A DNA stretch of 64,000 nucleotides from Bacteroidota bacterium (GCA_947475165.1 CANJLD010000018.1:1-64000), one strand, 5' to 3'. Numbered from the stretch's first letter, positions 25,491-34,167 are shown. Notes: generated by a model from the letters alone, not told the origin. Numbers and translations: made by a program.

Positions 25491-26492
25491 TTAAGCCAAC
25501 TGCTGTTGCAGGTTCCAAAACTTCTCATGAAGTTTCTGGTAAATTGTATCGTTTTTCCCTCTCACCATGCTCAGGAAGTCGAGTTTCCCTTTCAGTATGT
25601 TTAAAAACTGAAATGCATTTTCGTTTTGGGAGGAAGCCTTGACCAAACCATGGGTGGCCCAGTTATTGAGCATGGCGCGGATATTCCGGATGTATTTACG
25701 GTCTACGTTTACCTTCTCATTTACCTTGAGTCCTGTAACGACCTGCTGACCTCTGCTCGTAAAGATTCTCGTCTTCTCTTCATTCACGGCAAAACCATAT
25801 TCCTTGATTATTTCTGTCGCAGCACGAACTGTTGTGTCAGTAATTTTTCTGTTCGAGGAAAAAGTAAGGTCATCCGCATAGCGCGTAAAGCATAGCTCCT
25901 GCTCTTCGGAAAATCGCATCATCCTTCTGTCGAATAAAAAACAAGCGAGGTTCGAAACAACGGGTGAGGTAGGCGCACCCATTGGCAATCGTTCCTGATA
26001 GGTTGTGAGTAACGCCAGAAATGCTGCCACATCATTTCCGAAAAAAAAAGGATAGCTCATAAACACACTCTTCACTCGCCAAATATCAATTGTGTGGAAG
26101 AAATCTTGCAAGTCCATGTTTACCACATACTGCTCTTTTACATGTTGCGCTGCATTACTCACAATGCTAAACGACTCTCCATGTTCTGTTACCGTTTTTA
26201 CGAAACCATGCACACAGGCCGGTTTCATACCGTAGTAAATAACGCTCAGCAAATAATTGATTCGCTTTTGAATCAGCTTTAAACTGCTGTTTGGAGAATC
26301 AATCTCGCGATAACCACCGCGCTTCTTCGGTATCTTAAAAGCGTGGTAACTCTCATCCGACTTTTCAATCAGTTCCAGAAGGAGTTTAATCGGCACCTGA
26401 ATCAGCTTTGCTAAATCATCGATGCCCTGCACCTGCAAAAAATCATTTGCCCGGGCGTAAATTTTAATTTCTTTTTCTTTCAACGTTTCCAT
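25491..26492 (-). CDS. Retron reverse transcriptase
   Basis: A 333-residue RT. Retron-specific marks are present: NAAQH (residues 113-117, the NAxxH motif), the catalytic YADD (205-208), and VTG (252-254) before VNVDRKYIRNIRAML, the region that recognises the msr RNA. LPMGAPTSPVVSN (RT motif 4) is also there. No extra domain is fused. The enzyme should make a branched msDNA from the RNA encoded just upstream (26496-26648), starting four bases before the RT start codon. Retrons work as anti-phage systems in which the msDNA-RT complex restrains an effector. The start ATG at 26492 is fixed by the conserved N-terminal helix and the position of arm a2. Confidence 0.9.
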   Translation of the reverse strand: METLKEKEIKIYARANDFLQVQGIDDLAKLIQVPIKLLLELIEKSDESYHAFKIPKKRGGYREIDSPNSSLKLIQKRINYLLSVIYYGMKPACVHGFVKTVTEHGESFSIVSNAAQHVKEQYVVNMDLQDFFHTIDIWRVKSVFMSYPFFFGNDVAAFLALLTTYQERLPMGAPTSPVVSNLACFLFDRRMMRFSEEQELCFTRYADDLTFSSNRKITDTTVRAATEIIKEYGFAVNEEKTRIFTSRGQQVVTGLKVNEKVNVDRKYIRNIRAMLNNWATHGLVKASSQNENAFQFLNILKGKLDFLSMVRGKNDTIYQKLHEKFWNLQQQLA

Positions 26493-26495
26493 AAA

Positions 26496-26648
26496 AGGGG
26501 ATTGACTTTATATTATCTACTTGATCAACTGCCTGTAATTTTTGTCTCAAAAATTACAGGCATACATTCAGCACACATTCAAAACAGGCCGCAGTAACAA
26601 CAGCCCGATAGTCTTCCTTGACTCATAATATATTTTTGTCAATCCCCT
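26496..26648 (-). ncRNA. Retron msr-msd RNA
   Basis: The region between dnaB and the RT gene has the full layout of a retron RNA. An 11-base inverted repeat forms arms a1 (26638-26648, AGGGGATTGAC in RNA sense) and a2 (26496-26506). Inside, in RNA order, are a 4-bp hairpin AGTC/GACT (26610-26623) and a hairpin with stem GGGCTG/CGGCCT (26586-26606). The second hairpin has the 9-base loop TTGTTACTG, close to the TTGTTTCGG loop I recall from Ec86. A perfect 15-bp msd hairpin (26530-26562, loop of 3 bases) follows. The G at 26624, just before the first hairpin, is a candidate branch point. The promoter is not evident; it may lie in dnaB or be shared with it. Confidence 0.85.
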
Positions 26649-28098
26649 AAAATGGCGTCAGGTTGTCATCGCTTTGCCCGGTAAATATTTTTTTATACTT
26701 CTGTTTAATTCGGTTTTCTATATCCACTTCTGAGTACTGATCCGCCACAGCAAACTCATCTAAATTTTCAAATCGCGCATGTTTATTAATAAAGCGCAAT
26801 CGCACGGTACCAACAGGACCGAAACGATTCTTAGCCACAATTACTTCTGCGATATCTTTTGTCGGGTTACCCTCATAATCCTGTTCCAACCCGTAATATT
26901 CGCCCCGGTATAAAAACAAAACCTTATCCGCTTCCTGCTCGATGGCTCCCGATTCACGCAAGTCGGAGAGGATTGGTTTTTTATCACCACCTCTGGTTTC
27001 TACGGCACGGCTCAATTGCGAAGTAACAACCACGGGGATATCTAATTCGCGTGCCAGTGTTTTTAATCCGCGCGTGATAGCAGAAATTTCCGCTTCGCGA
27101 TTGCCGCTATGCGTTCGTGAGGATGAAACATTTATCAGTTGCAGATAATCGACTATCAGCATTTCAAGTCCGTGTTGCTGTTTCATCCGGTTGGCCATAA
27201 AACGGATTCGCTGAATGGTAAGTGCGGGTTCATCTACGAGGTATAGCGGAGCATCATTTATTTCTCCGGTCCTCAGATGCAGTTTTTTGAACTCATCAGC
27301 ATCCATTTTTTTATTACGAATCTTTTCAGCGGCAATTCCGGAGTGTTGAGATAACAGGCGAGTAACCATTTGCTGGTTGCTCATTTCAAGCGAGAAAAAA
27401 GCAACCGGATTTTTCAGGCGCATACAACTGTTCAAAAGCATTGACATCAAAAAAGCAGTTTTGCCCATTGCCGGTCGTGCCGCAACGATGATAAGTTCGC
27501 CTGCATTAAATCCACCGGTAATTTTATCAAGGTCATGAAATCCGGTTTGAATACCGGTTATGCTATCCGGGTTATTCATGCTCTGTAACGCTTCGTATAA
27601 AATGTTTTCTGCCACCGATGAAAACGCCTGAATTGGTTTACGGTCGTTATCAGCATTTATTTCTTCCAATCGCGCGATAGCATTGTTCATGGTGTTTGAT
27701 ACATCTACCGAAGGGTCGTTTGATTCACCGGATAATTCATCGCCTAACTCGCCCAAACGTTTTTTCTTGGAGGAATAGAGAACGATGCGATAGTATTCCT
27801 CGGTTAGCAGCGGGTCGTTGTTAGTGCTGAGCAAAGAATCAACGTAATCAAGACCACCTGCAATTTCGAGTTGACGGTTTTTAAGCAGCTGCGCTTTAAG
27901 TGTAATAGCATCAAGCGGAGTCATACCGAGCATCAGTTGAATGATATTGGAATAAATAACCTGATGGCGGCTGTCTGCAAAATGAATGGGTTTTAGATTT
28001 TGTAAAACATTCCCGTTTTTTTTCTCTGATGAAATTAAATTAGAGAGCAGATTTTGCTCCGCCTGGAAGACGGTGATTTGATAGGTGCTTGGTGCCAT
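26647..28098 (-). CDS. dnaB: Replicative DNA helicase DnaB
   Basis: A 483-residue hexameric helicase that unwinds DNA ahead of the replisome and binds primase. The N-terminal DnaB domain (about 8-110) is followed by the RecA-like ATPase with Walker A ARPAMGKT (about 205-213), MLIVDYLQLI (Walker B), and the C-terminal LRESGAIEQEADKVLFLYR arginine-finger region. Length and order are normal for the family. Its stop codon lies inside arm a1 of the retron RNA, so dnaB and the retron are in direct contact. Upstream, 550 bases separate it from the next gene. Confidence 0.95.
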   Translation of the reverse strand: MAPSTYQITVFQAEQNLLSNLISSEKKNGNVLQNLKPIHFADSRHQVIYSNIIQLMLGMTPLDAITLKAQLLKNRQLEIAGGLDYVDSLLSTNNDPLLTEEYYRIVLYSSKKKRLGELGDELSGESNDPSVDVSNTMNNAIARLEEINADNDRKPIQAFSSVAENILYEALQSMNNPDSITGIQTGFHDLDKITGGFNAGELIIVAARPAMGKTAFLMSMLLNSCMRLKNPVAFFSLEMSNQQMVTRLLSQHSGIAAEKIRNKKMDADEFKKLHLRTGEINDAPLYLVDEPALTIQRIRFMANRMKQQHGLEMLIVDYLQLINVSSSRTHSGNREAEISAITRGLKTLARELDIPVVVTSQLSRAVETRGGDKKPILSDLRESGAIEQEADKVLFLYRGEYYGLEQDYEGNPTKDIAEVIVAKNRFGPVGTVRLRFINKHARFENLDEFAVADQYSEVDIENRIKQKYKKIFTGQSDDNLTPF

Positions 28099-28652
28099 AA
28101 CCTTGGTGATTTAGATCGTAAAAAATGTAACAGGGGAAATAATTCCGAAGTGTGCGGCAAATGTATGGGACGATATATTTCAAAAACAAGGGTGTGCAGA
28201 AATTTAGGTTTCTGTATAGTTCAATCAACACCATTGAAACTCAAACTGAGTATGCGTTTAGGTAATTTGTGAACAGTAAACTGTGCAATTTAATTTTGGG
28301 ATATGCACACAGAAAATGTGGAAGAAAAGGGGTGTGAAAAGTTTGGCACGGGTACAAAGTGGTTCAAGAATTGCAAGGTATGCTCGTTTGTCCCGCTTGA
28401 GTGATGAACAACGATGATGTGATATTCTTTCCTGTCAATTTCATTAAGCAGAAACTTTGATTTTCCATTCAAAAGCAGAGCCCGATGTGCTGCTTTTACC
28501 CCTGCTTTTACCAGTGTATTTTCGTAGGTGATAAGAGGGTGGGAGAGAAGGGATTGTGAGTTTGCAAAACAGGAGGGACGATTCTGCCTGAATAATTGAA
28601 CGTTAAGGTCGAATCCCTCCCTATTCTGTAATCAAACTCACTTCTTTATATT
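28099..28652. other. Long intergenic region between dnaB and the S1/P1 nuclease gene
   Basis: About 550 bases. They hold copy 2 of the 58-bp repeat at 28494-28551. The minus-strand frame at 28290-28472 has no family features and part of it is repeat-flanking sequence. AT-rich stretches close to 28105 probably include the dnaB promoter. I see no RNA gene. Confidence 0.4.
28494..28551 (+). repeat. Dispersed 58-bp repeat, copy 2
   Basis: The sequence starts TTTTACCCCTGCTTTTACCA and ends TAAGAGGGTGGGAGAGAAGG. It matches copy 1 (3569-3626) at both ends. Two shorter cores of 17 bases lie at 31830 and 33971. All four are in the same orientation. Confidence 0.7.
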
Positions 28653-29411
28653 TTACTTCCCGAAAATAGTATTCAATAAATGCGCAAGCCTTAAACCGCC
28701 AAACAGAATCTGTTTTTCGACAATAGGAATATTCTTGTCGAGATAATCTTGTCCAAGTTTGTTATCAGAGAATGCATAAACAGCAGGAAGATTTGCTCGT
28801 GATTGTTGCATCCATTTCAACAAATCATTTTCTTCAACTTCTGACTTCGAATATTTCGACATCAGCTTCAAACAATCTTCTTTGGTAATTCGCCCTCTTT
28901 CAATCAATTCAGAATCCCATAGTTTGTGAAGGTTGGTTCCTCTATCGAAGAATGTTACCTGAACCGTATTGCCGCCTTTATCTTTACCATAACCAACGTG
29001 CAGCGGTTGATGCATATCACCAACAAGATGAATTAATATCTCCAGGTCTCCTTTCACACCCCACTTGGTTCTACTTTTATTGTCATGAAGTCGCTCCACA
29101 ACATCAGTTAGTTCATTGATGATATTGTCGCCTGTTACTTGTTTGTATTCTTCACCTTTCTCCACGTTGACATAATGCATTGGCTTCATGTAATCGAATG
29201 AATGGTCACTCCTAATTACATCCATCCATACGGATGCTTCTTGAATAGAAACTCCATCCAAATATTTATCTACCGAATCTTTAACTGACTTGTCAAGGAA
29301 TTGATAAGCGATGGATGCAATCATCTTATGTCCTTCAGCACCCCAGGCAAAAGTGTTGAGAGGGAGATATAGGCATAGAAGAGGAAGTAAAAAGTATCGA
29401 AGGTTTCTCAT
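28653..29411 (-). CDS. S1/P1-type nuclease, secreted
   Basis: A 252-residue zinc nuclease/phospholipase-C-fold protein that degrades single-stranded nucleic acids. A signal peptide (residues 1-22) leaves W23 as the mature N-terminus, which in this family binds zinc through its amino group and ring region. Metal ligands are visible in WGAEGHKMIA (H28), HYVN, HLVGDMHQPLHV and the H near NLHKLWD. It acts outside the inner membrane, probably in phosphate or nucleotide scavenging. It overlaps the 94-residue gene upstream by four bases. Confidence 0.85.
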   Translation of the reverse strand: MRNLRYFLLPLLCLYLPLNTFAWGAEGHKMIASIAYQFLDKSVKDSVDKYLDGVSIQEASVWMDVIRSDHSFDYMKPMHYVNVEKGEEYKQVTGDNIINELTDVVERLHDNKSRTKWGVKGDLEILIHLVGDMHQPLHVGYGKDKGGNTVQVTFFDRGTNLHKLWDSELIERGRITKEDCLKLMSKYSKSEVEENDLLKWMQQSRANLPAVYAFSDNKLGQDYLDKNIPIVEKQILFGGLRLAHLLNTIFGK

Positions 29412-29692
29412 GATTTTTTCTTTCGCTTCTTGGTTGAAGGTTTGAAGCTACTCTTTAGGTCGCTAATATCAATAACACCTAAATATTTCTCTAATCGTTC
29501 GCCATGTTTGAACGGTGTAATTTCCGAAATCTCATTTTCAATCATTGTAACCTCAACATAGAAATCAAAAAGGGAATAGAGTGAATATGCAACTTCATCA
29601 AAAACAACATTGGTGAGGAATCCGCCATTCTCCCAGAGTTCTTCTGCACGTTGGTTCGTATCAAGGGCGATATATTCATAAAAGGAAATCAC
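29408..29692 (-). CDS. Hypothetical small protein
   Basis: A 94-residue soluble protein, acidic with a very basic C-terminus (STKKRKKKS). It is co-transcribed with the S1/P1 nuclease gene, whose start overlaps its stop by four bases. No family is recognised. The pattern FYEYIALDTNQRAEELWENGG is seen in small uncharacterised Bacteroidota proteins. Confidence 0.5.
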   Translation of the reverse strand: MISFYEYIALDTNQRAEELWENGGFLTNVVFDEVAYSLYSLFDFYVEVTMIENEISEITPFKHGERLEKYLGVIDISDLKSSFKPSTKKRKKKS

Positions 29693-29743
29693 TGTTTAAA
29701 AGTATCAAAAATGCAATTGAGGAAAAAATAGTTTTGGGTCTGA

Positions 29744-29980
29744 ATGAAAAATAAAAAGGGTGTCATTTCGGTTTCATCGAAGCATATAGATGCAGGTATA
29801 GAAAAATATAAAGGTGAAATTCATTTGCATCTACAGGCAGTAATTAAATCTGCTGGTTTCGATTACACACCTTATGCTTTAAATGACGGACGTATTTTGC
29901 TTGTTCTACCTAATAAAACATGCGCATTTCTTTATGACAACGAAGAGCTACTTACAGAGTCTTTAAGTCTCGAATCTTAA
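29744..29980 (+). CDS. Hypothetical small protein
   Basis: A 78-residue protein with a compact alpha/beta pattern (IHLHLQAVIKSAGFDYTPYALNDGRILLVLP). It starts 51 bases from the divergent 94-residue gene. No membrane segment and no known motif are visible. Residue use supports a real small protein. Confidence 0.45.
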   Translation: MKNKKGVISVSSKHIDAGIEKYKGEIHLHLQAVIKSAGFDYTPYALNDGRILLVLPNKTCAFLYDNEELLTESLSLES

Positions 29981-30013
29981 TTTATTTTTCTATTTAAGCT
30001 TTAAAGAAATAAT

Positions 30014-30658
30014 TTACCCTCTTCTTTTGTTAGAGAACCAACGAACAACACCGAAAAAAGCCAAAACTGCAATTGCCAAAAGTATTAAATGTCCAACCCA
30101 ACTATTGTCAGTCGTTTTTGCATTCTGCTTTTCAGTTTTAGTTTCAACCAACTCCTCATCTTGCCAAAATATTACTCGTTTATTTCTCGTTTCGTTAAGG
30201 ACTAAATTTTTGATTTCATCAAATGTTGAAGTTAAGCAACCACTTAAATCAATTTCCACGCTTTTATATTTCCCTTCAATGAAGAATTTTTCTTTATCGG
30301 TGTCAACAGCATGAGAAACATAAATCTCAAAGAAAATTTGTTCCTCTTCAAAAGTAGCTACAACATCAGGTCGCTTAGTTTCAAAACGTTTTTCAGCAAC
30401 TGCTTCTGAGTAAGAAATTGTTCCGTGTCCAGGAATTGCAATTTGAAAATTGTCCACCAAGATTTGTTTGCCAAGCTCATGTAAAGCTGTCTCTTGCGAA
30501 CCCTCGCAATTTACGTTTGTATGATGTCTGAAATAATGAGTTCGTTGTTTCCCTTGAACTGCTTCCAGACGTTCATTACATTTTAAGCATTCGCAATTAC
30601 AAGAAAGCCCATTTGACGCATTGTCAATATGGATGAATTGTTGAGTTGGTAAATTGAA
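30014..30658 (-). pseudogene. CoiA-like (nuclease-like) gene without a start, 5' truncated
   Basis: The open frame extends to 30658, where a stop codon precedes it, and contains no ATG. The earliest usable start is a TTG at 30460. Residues read from the 5' end have a cysteine cluster (CNCECLKC), then HYFRHH and ETALHELGKQIL, then RPDVVATFEEEQIFFEIYVSH. This is the order of CoiA-like competence or restriction-type proteins with a D...E-x-Y nuclease core. The C-terminus adds one membrane helix (about residues 190-207), which is unusual. The N-terminal part seems to have been lost against the next gene, 15 bases away. A shorter functional product from TTG is possible. Confidence 0.6.
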
Positions 30659-30673
30659 TTAATTATATATTAG

Positions 30674-31333
30674 TTACAGTCCAAATTCCTTTTTCCAGAC
30701 TTTGGTAAAGTTTTTTTCTACTTCCTTAAATGCTTCGTAAATAGAGCCTGCCCAGTAGTTTCTTAAGCCTCCACCGCGCGGGTCGGTTTGTAGTTTTTTG
30801 AGCATTACTATTTTTTTGGAGGCCATGTCAATGACTACAAAATCGATAAATGCTTTAGGTGTGTTGCGGTTAAAACTTTCTATAAGCCATATAACACCCA
30901 AGCCTTTATCGGTAGGCAGAGCGTATTCATTAAAATGTTGTTGAAGAGCCTGAAGATTGTAGTCAGGTTCTTTGTAGCCACTAAGGTCGTCAACTTTGGT
31001 AGCGTAGTTTAGTTTCATCACTCCTTCTAAATTGGTAGTGATGTTTTTATTGTTGACCAGTGCTTTAATATCGTATTTTTCAAATTCACCTGTTACTAAA
31101 TTATTCCAGGCTTTGCAGTAGGCATTTTTGGTGGAGGCATCACCACCAACTCCCAGAGCTTCTGAAAAATCACCCACTAAAACTACTTTCGAAAAATCCA
31201 TACCCAAATAGGTAATGTATCTGTAGTTTTGGTTGTAAAGATTTTGAATTTCAGGTGTGGCTATGGATTGCGCATTGCTAAAGTTGATACACAATAGAAA
31301 AATAGTAATGCAATTGAGCGCTGTTTTTATCAT
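30674..31333 (-). CDS. Hypothetical secreted protein
   Basis: A 219-residue protein with a clear signal peptide (NCITIFLLCINFSNAQS, cleavage near residue 22) and a soluble domain containing VVLVGDFSEALG and FVVIDMASKKIVMLKKL. The style (a periplasmic protein describing a state or degree) is common in Bacteroidota hypotheticals. No active-site motif is seen. It has long free flanks on its 5' side. Confidence 0.55.
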   Translation of the reverse strand: MIKTALNCITIFLLCINFSNAQSIATPEIQNLYNQNYRYITYLGMDFSKVVLVGDFSEALGVGGDASTKNAYCKAWNNLVTGEFEKYDIKALVNNKNITTNLEGVMKLNYATKVDDLSGYKEPDYNLQALQQHFNEYALPTDKGLGVIWLIESFNRNTPKAFIDFVVIDMASKKIVMLKKLQTDPRGGGLRNYWAGSIYEAFKEVEKNFTKVWKKEFGL

Positions 31334-31829
31334 ATCAATTATTATAGAATTATTTATACCACCCGTATGCAGGTAAAAGTATTTAGTGTTCGCCTAAATC
31401 AATCAAAATATCCGAAAGTCTACCACTTACAGCAGCAGATAACATTAGCCCTCAGAAGACAGGAAAGTAGTCAACAGTTTTCAGCAAGAAATTCAAAGTA
31501 GCAATAAACTATTATTAGTGTCTCTGCTACAAAAATATGTTTCTTAGTTACTAACGAAAATATTTTCCAATATTTTTTTCCTGATATTAGGAAGTTAATC
31601 ATATCAGATTGTTGCTCCTTAATTTAGAGCGTATCAATGAGTATTTGGTTGGAGATTTTTACTCAATATGCACTGTGATTCATCGGACGTTTTTTTGAAT
31701 GATAATTCAAATTAAGTAATGATCCGGAATATATCTGCAAATAGGGTAGTAGGTAAAGTTATAAAAGACCGGTCCCCTTTTTCTTTGCAAAATGACAATA
31801 ACATGCTGATGAGATATGGATGCTTTTGT

Positions 31830-31846
31830 TTTTACCCCTGCTTTTA
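31830..31846 (+). repeat. Dispersed repeat core, copy 3
   Basis: The 17-base core TTTTACCCCTGCTTTTA, same orientation as copies 1 and 2. The flanks do not match the 58-bp form. It lies 27 bases beyond the terminator of the minus-strand glycosidase gene. Confidence 0.6.
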
Positions 31847-31872
31847 GCCGCCATCATATTAGATAAAAAATA

Positions 31873-31898
31873 AAGGGTTTCAGAACGCTGAAACCCTT
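31873..31898 (-). terminator. Terminator of the GH31 gene
   Basis: A perfect 11-bp stem (AAGGGTTTCAG / CTGAAACCCTT) with a 4-base loop. On the minus strand it is followed by TTTATTTTTTATCT, a good rho-independent terminator 16 bases after the glycosidase stop. Confidence 0.85.
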
Positions 31899-31913
31899 AC
31901 CAGTCTTGTACAC

Positions 31914-33872
31914 TCAAAGGGAATCGAACTTTCCCAAAATCGACACTAATTGATCATACCATCTGCTATTCTTTTTGATGAATACAGGGGGAAAGCCAAC
32001 TTCTGATTTTATTAAACGCTTTAGGTTTCCTTTGATAGTCTCATTAGTCCAAACATTTAACCATTCACCTGCCGGAAAATATACTTCACGAGAATTCGCC
32101 CCTTTTACAACAACAGGTGCTACCAACAAATCTTCACCTAACAAAAATTCATCTTTGATAGAATAGGTTAAAGAATCATCAGGAAACTCAAGCAATAAAG
32201 CTCTCACAATAGGAATTCCCTTTTCGGTAGCTTCCTTATTTAGTTCTTTGAAATAATTTTTCAAAGCGAAATGTATTTTTCCGAATCGGGAAAAGAATTT
32301 CATCATGGAATCATTGGAGTAAATCTGAACATTGCTTTCCGGTTTTAATCCTTCGTGAGTTCTAAACACCGGTGTAAATGCCGCGAATTCAATCCAACGC
32401 TTTAATAACTCTTCATCTCTTTTTACTTTAAGAAAAACATTATCTACTGTTGTGTAGCCTCCGATGTCTGAGTGGTTTATTGTAATTCCGGATAAGCCGG
32501 AAGTAATCAAGGCACAAACAGCAGAAGGTAAGCCGTCATTCTCCCCCCAATCAACCATTTGGTCTCCAGCCCAGAAGAGTGTTGAGTATTTAGCTGAGCC
32601 TATAGCTCCGCTTCGCGTGAAGAATACTATATCGCTATCTCTGCCTGCTTCATGAATCGCCTCGTGATTTAGCCTTGCCCAATCAACAGCGTATTGATTA
32701 TGGTAGTCAAAGGCATTTATTCCTGAGAATAATTGAGCATCCAAAGGAAGCCATTCACCATAATCAGCCATCCAGCCACTTAGCCCAACATCTATTAAGT
32801 TGTAATGGATAACATTCTTCATCCACTGAAATGCAGCCGGATTCGTCAGATCAATTAAATAAGCAGGGAATCCGGCTGTCTTAATTTCATAGTCTTTACC
32901 TTTTTTATTTCTAACCAGATACCCTTTCGATTTAGCCTCCTCAAAAAGTTTCCCTTCATTAGCCATGAATGAGTTGATATAACCAAGAACCCGTATGTTT
33001 CGCTTATGCATTCGTTTGCAGAACTCAGGAAAATTTGGATATGCGACTGTATCTGCTGTCCATGTCCACCAGAGCTGCGAACCGAAACGGGTTTTTCTTC
33101 TTCCTACCCAATCTTGAATCCATACTGCACTCACTGGATTATTTTCAACCAATGCTAGTTTAATAATTGCATCAACCTTTGCTTCACCTCCCTGCAAACC
33201 TAGCCACGTGCCAAACGCCCAATCAGGGAGCATTGGCATTCTTCCCGTTATCTCGGTTGCTTGATAAAGTATCTCCTTAGTATTAGCAGCATTGATATAT
33301 TTTATCTTCAACTCTTTACTCCAACTTTCAAGAGAAAAAGAATTGCGTTTTGTGAAATCATATTTAATGTAAGGGCTACCGGTAAAAATGAAAGCTTCGT
33401 TTTTTTCGGTAAAGAAGAAATTCATAGGAGTGTAAGAACTGAACTCATCACCACAAACACCAAAAGTCTTTGTGAATTTACTGACCGGTTTATCGCACCG
33501 GCCAATACCCTGCTCTTCCGTGAAAATATATGGCTTCGTATTTTTAAAATCCAGATGAGAATACTGTTCTCCAAATCCAAAATAATGTTCACCGGTTGTT
33601 TTGAAAGAAGCAAGTATAGATACTTGACCTTTGCTTATATCACATGTTGAGGTAATAATGGAATCGCTTTTCAAAATGCATGATTCCATTTCCGGTCTTT
33701 TATCGGTGACCACAAATTTGAAAGAAGCGTATTTGTTTATGGATTTAATTCTTTGATGTGCAATCTTAATATCAGTAATGGAAAGATTCTTCTGACAGAA
33801 GATACTTGTATTCCCTATCAGAAGATTTATTAATCCAAAGCACGTAAGTATTCGAAAACGTCTCGAGAGCAT
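31914..33872 (-). CDS. GH31 glycosidase, sulfoquinovosidase-like, secreted
   Basis: A 652-residue protein with a signal peptide (residues 1-25). The catalytic nucleophile is D370 in GWMADYGEW and the acid/base is D469 in HSDIGGYTT. FTRSGAIGSAKYSTLFWAGDQMVDW is the pattern of YihQ-type GH31 enzymes, which cleave alpha-glycosides such as sulfoquinovose or other alpha-glucosides. Which sugar it uses cannot be read from the sequence. It acts in the periplasm or outside. It has its own terminator, so it is probably a single transcript, and no sulfoquinovose genes stand nearby. Confidence 0.8.
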   Translation of the reverse strand: MLSRRFRILTCFGLINLLIGNTSIFCQKNLSITDIKIAHQRIKSINKYASFKFVVTDKRPEMESCILKSDSIITSTCDISKGQVSILASFKTTGEHYFGFGEQYSHLDFKNTKPYIFTEEQGIGRCDKPVSKFTKTFGVCGDEFSSYTPMNFFFTEKNEAFIFTGSPYIKYDFTKRNSFSLESWSKELKIKYINAANTKEILYQATEITGRMPMLPDWAFGTWLGLQGGEAKVDAIIKLALVENNPVSAVWIQDWVGRRKTRFGSQLWWTWTADTVAYPNFPEFCKRMHKRNIRVLGYINSFMANEGKLFEEAKSKGYLVRNKKGKDYEIKTAGFPAYLIDLTNPAAFQWMKNVIHYNLIDVGLSGWMADYGEWLPLDAQLFSGINAFDYHNQYAVDWARLNHEAIHEAGRDSDIVFFTRSGAIGSAKYSTLFWAGDQMVDWGENDGLPSAVCALITSGLSGITINHSDIGGYTTVDNVFLKVKRDEELLKRWIEFAAFTPVFRTHEGLKPESNVQIYSNDSMMKFFSRFGKIHFALKNYFKELNKEATEKGIPIVRALLLEFPDDSLTYSIKDEFLLGEDLLVAPVVVKGANSREVYFPAGEWLNVWTNETIKGNLKRLIKSEVGFPPVFIKKNSRWYDQLVSILGKFDSL

Positions 33873-33970
33873 CTATTCACAATTATTGCAAGCTTAAAAA
33901 TAAGTAAAGGAGAAGACTATTAAATTATATACGCTAATGGTGCAAGTCAGCGACATTTAGCCTAATCTAC

Positions 33971-33987
33971 TTTTACCCCTGCTTTTA
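33971..33987 (+). repeat. Dispersed repeat core, copy 4
   Basis: TTTTACCCCTGCTTTTA, identical to copy 3, same orientation. It lies 29 bases beyond the hairpin that follows the tRNA-Leu gene. Confidence 0.6.
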
Positions 33988-34015
33988 CCCATCCAAATTT
34001 TACTGAAATAAAAAA

Positions 34016-34037
34016 GGGTTCCAATCTCTTGAAACCC
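34016..34037 (-). terminator. Terminator after tRNA-Leu
   Basis: A 9-bp stem with one G-T pair (GGGTTTCAA / TTGGAACCC in RNA sense) and a GAGA loop, followed on the minus strand by TTTTTTATTTC. It ends the tRNA transcript 12 bases after the tRNA. Confidence 0.75.
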
Positions 34038-34049
34038 TCTCTGGGCTTG

Positions 34050-34135
34050 TACCACGGGCGGGAATCGAACCCGCACGCTATTTAAGTAGCACAGGATTTT
34101 AAGTCCTGCGTGTCTACCAATTCCACCACCATGGC
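34050..34135 (-). tRNA. tRNA-Leu (anticodon TAA)
   Basis: An 86-base cloverleaf. Acceptor arm GCCATGG pairs with CCGTGGT (two G-T pairs). The D arm reads GAATTGGTAGACAC. The anticodon stem CAGGA/TCCTG encloses CTTAAAA, anticodon TAA, reading UUA. A long variable arm (typical of Leu) follows, then T arm GCGGGTTCGATTCCCGC. CCA is not encoded. Confidence 0.95.
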
Positions 34136-34167
34136 ATCAGAATGTTTTGCAACACCCGTAAATAAAT

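Larger units (their letters stand above)
31334..31913. other. Intergenic region with terminator and repeat core
   Basis: About 580 bases. They contain repeat core copy 3 (31830-31846) and the terminator of the glycosidase gene (31873-31898). The 31340-31800 part is AT-rich and I see no gene in it. Confidence 0.4.

Noticed and set aside
26530..26562. Simple terminator of the dnaB gene
   Set aside because: The perfect 15-bp hairpin is not followed by a T run on the minus strand, and it sits inside the a1/a2 arms; it fits the msd stem of the retron better.
28290..28472. Possible 60-residue minus-strand gene
   Set aside because: It has no recognisable features, no clear neighbours, and the upstream part is the dispersed repeat.
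3569..33987. LVKAGVK-like peptide shared by the repeat copies
   Set aside because: The similarity follows from the DNA repeat itself; the frames are short and broken, so it is not a protein repeat.
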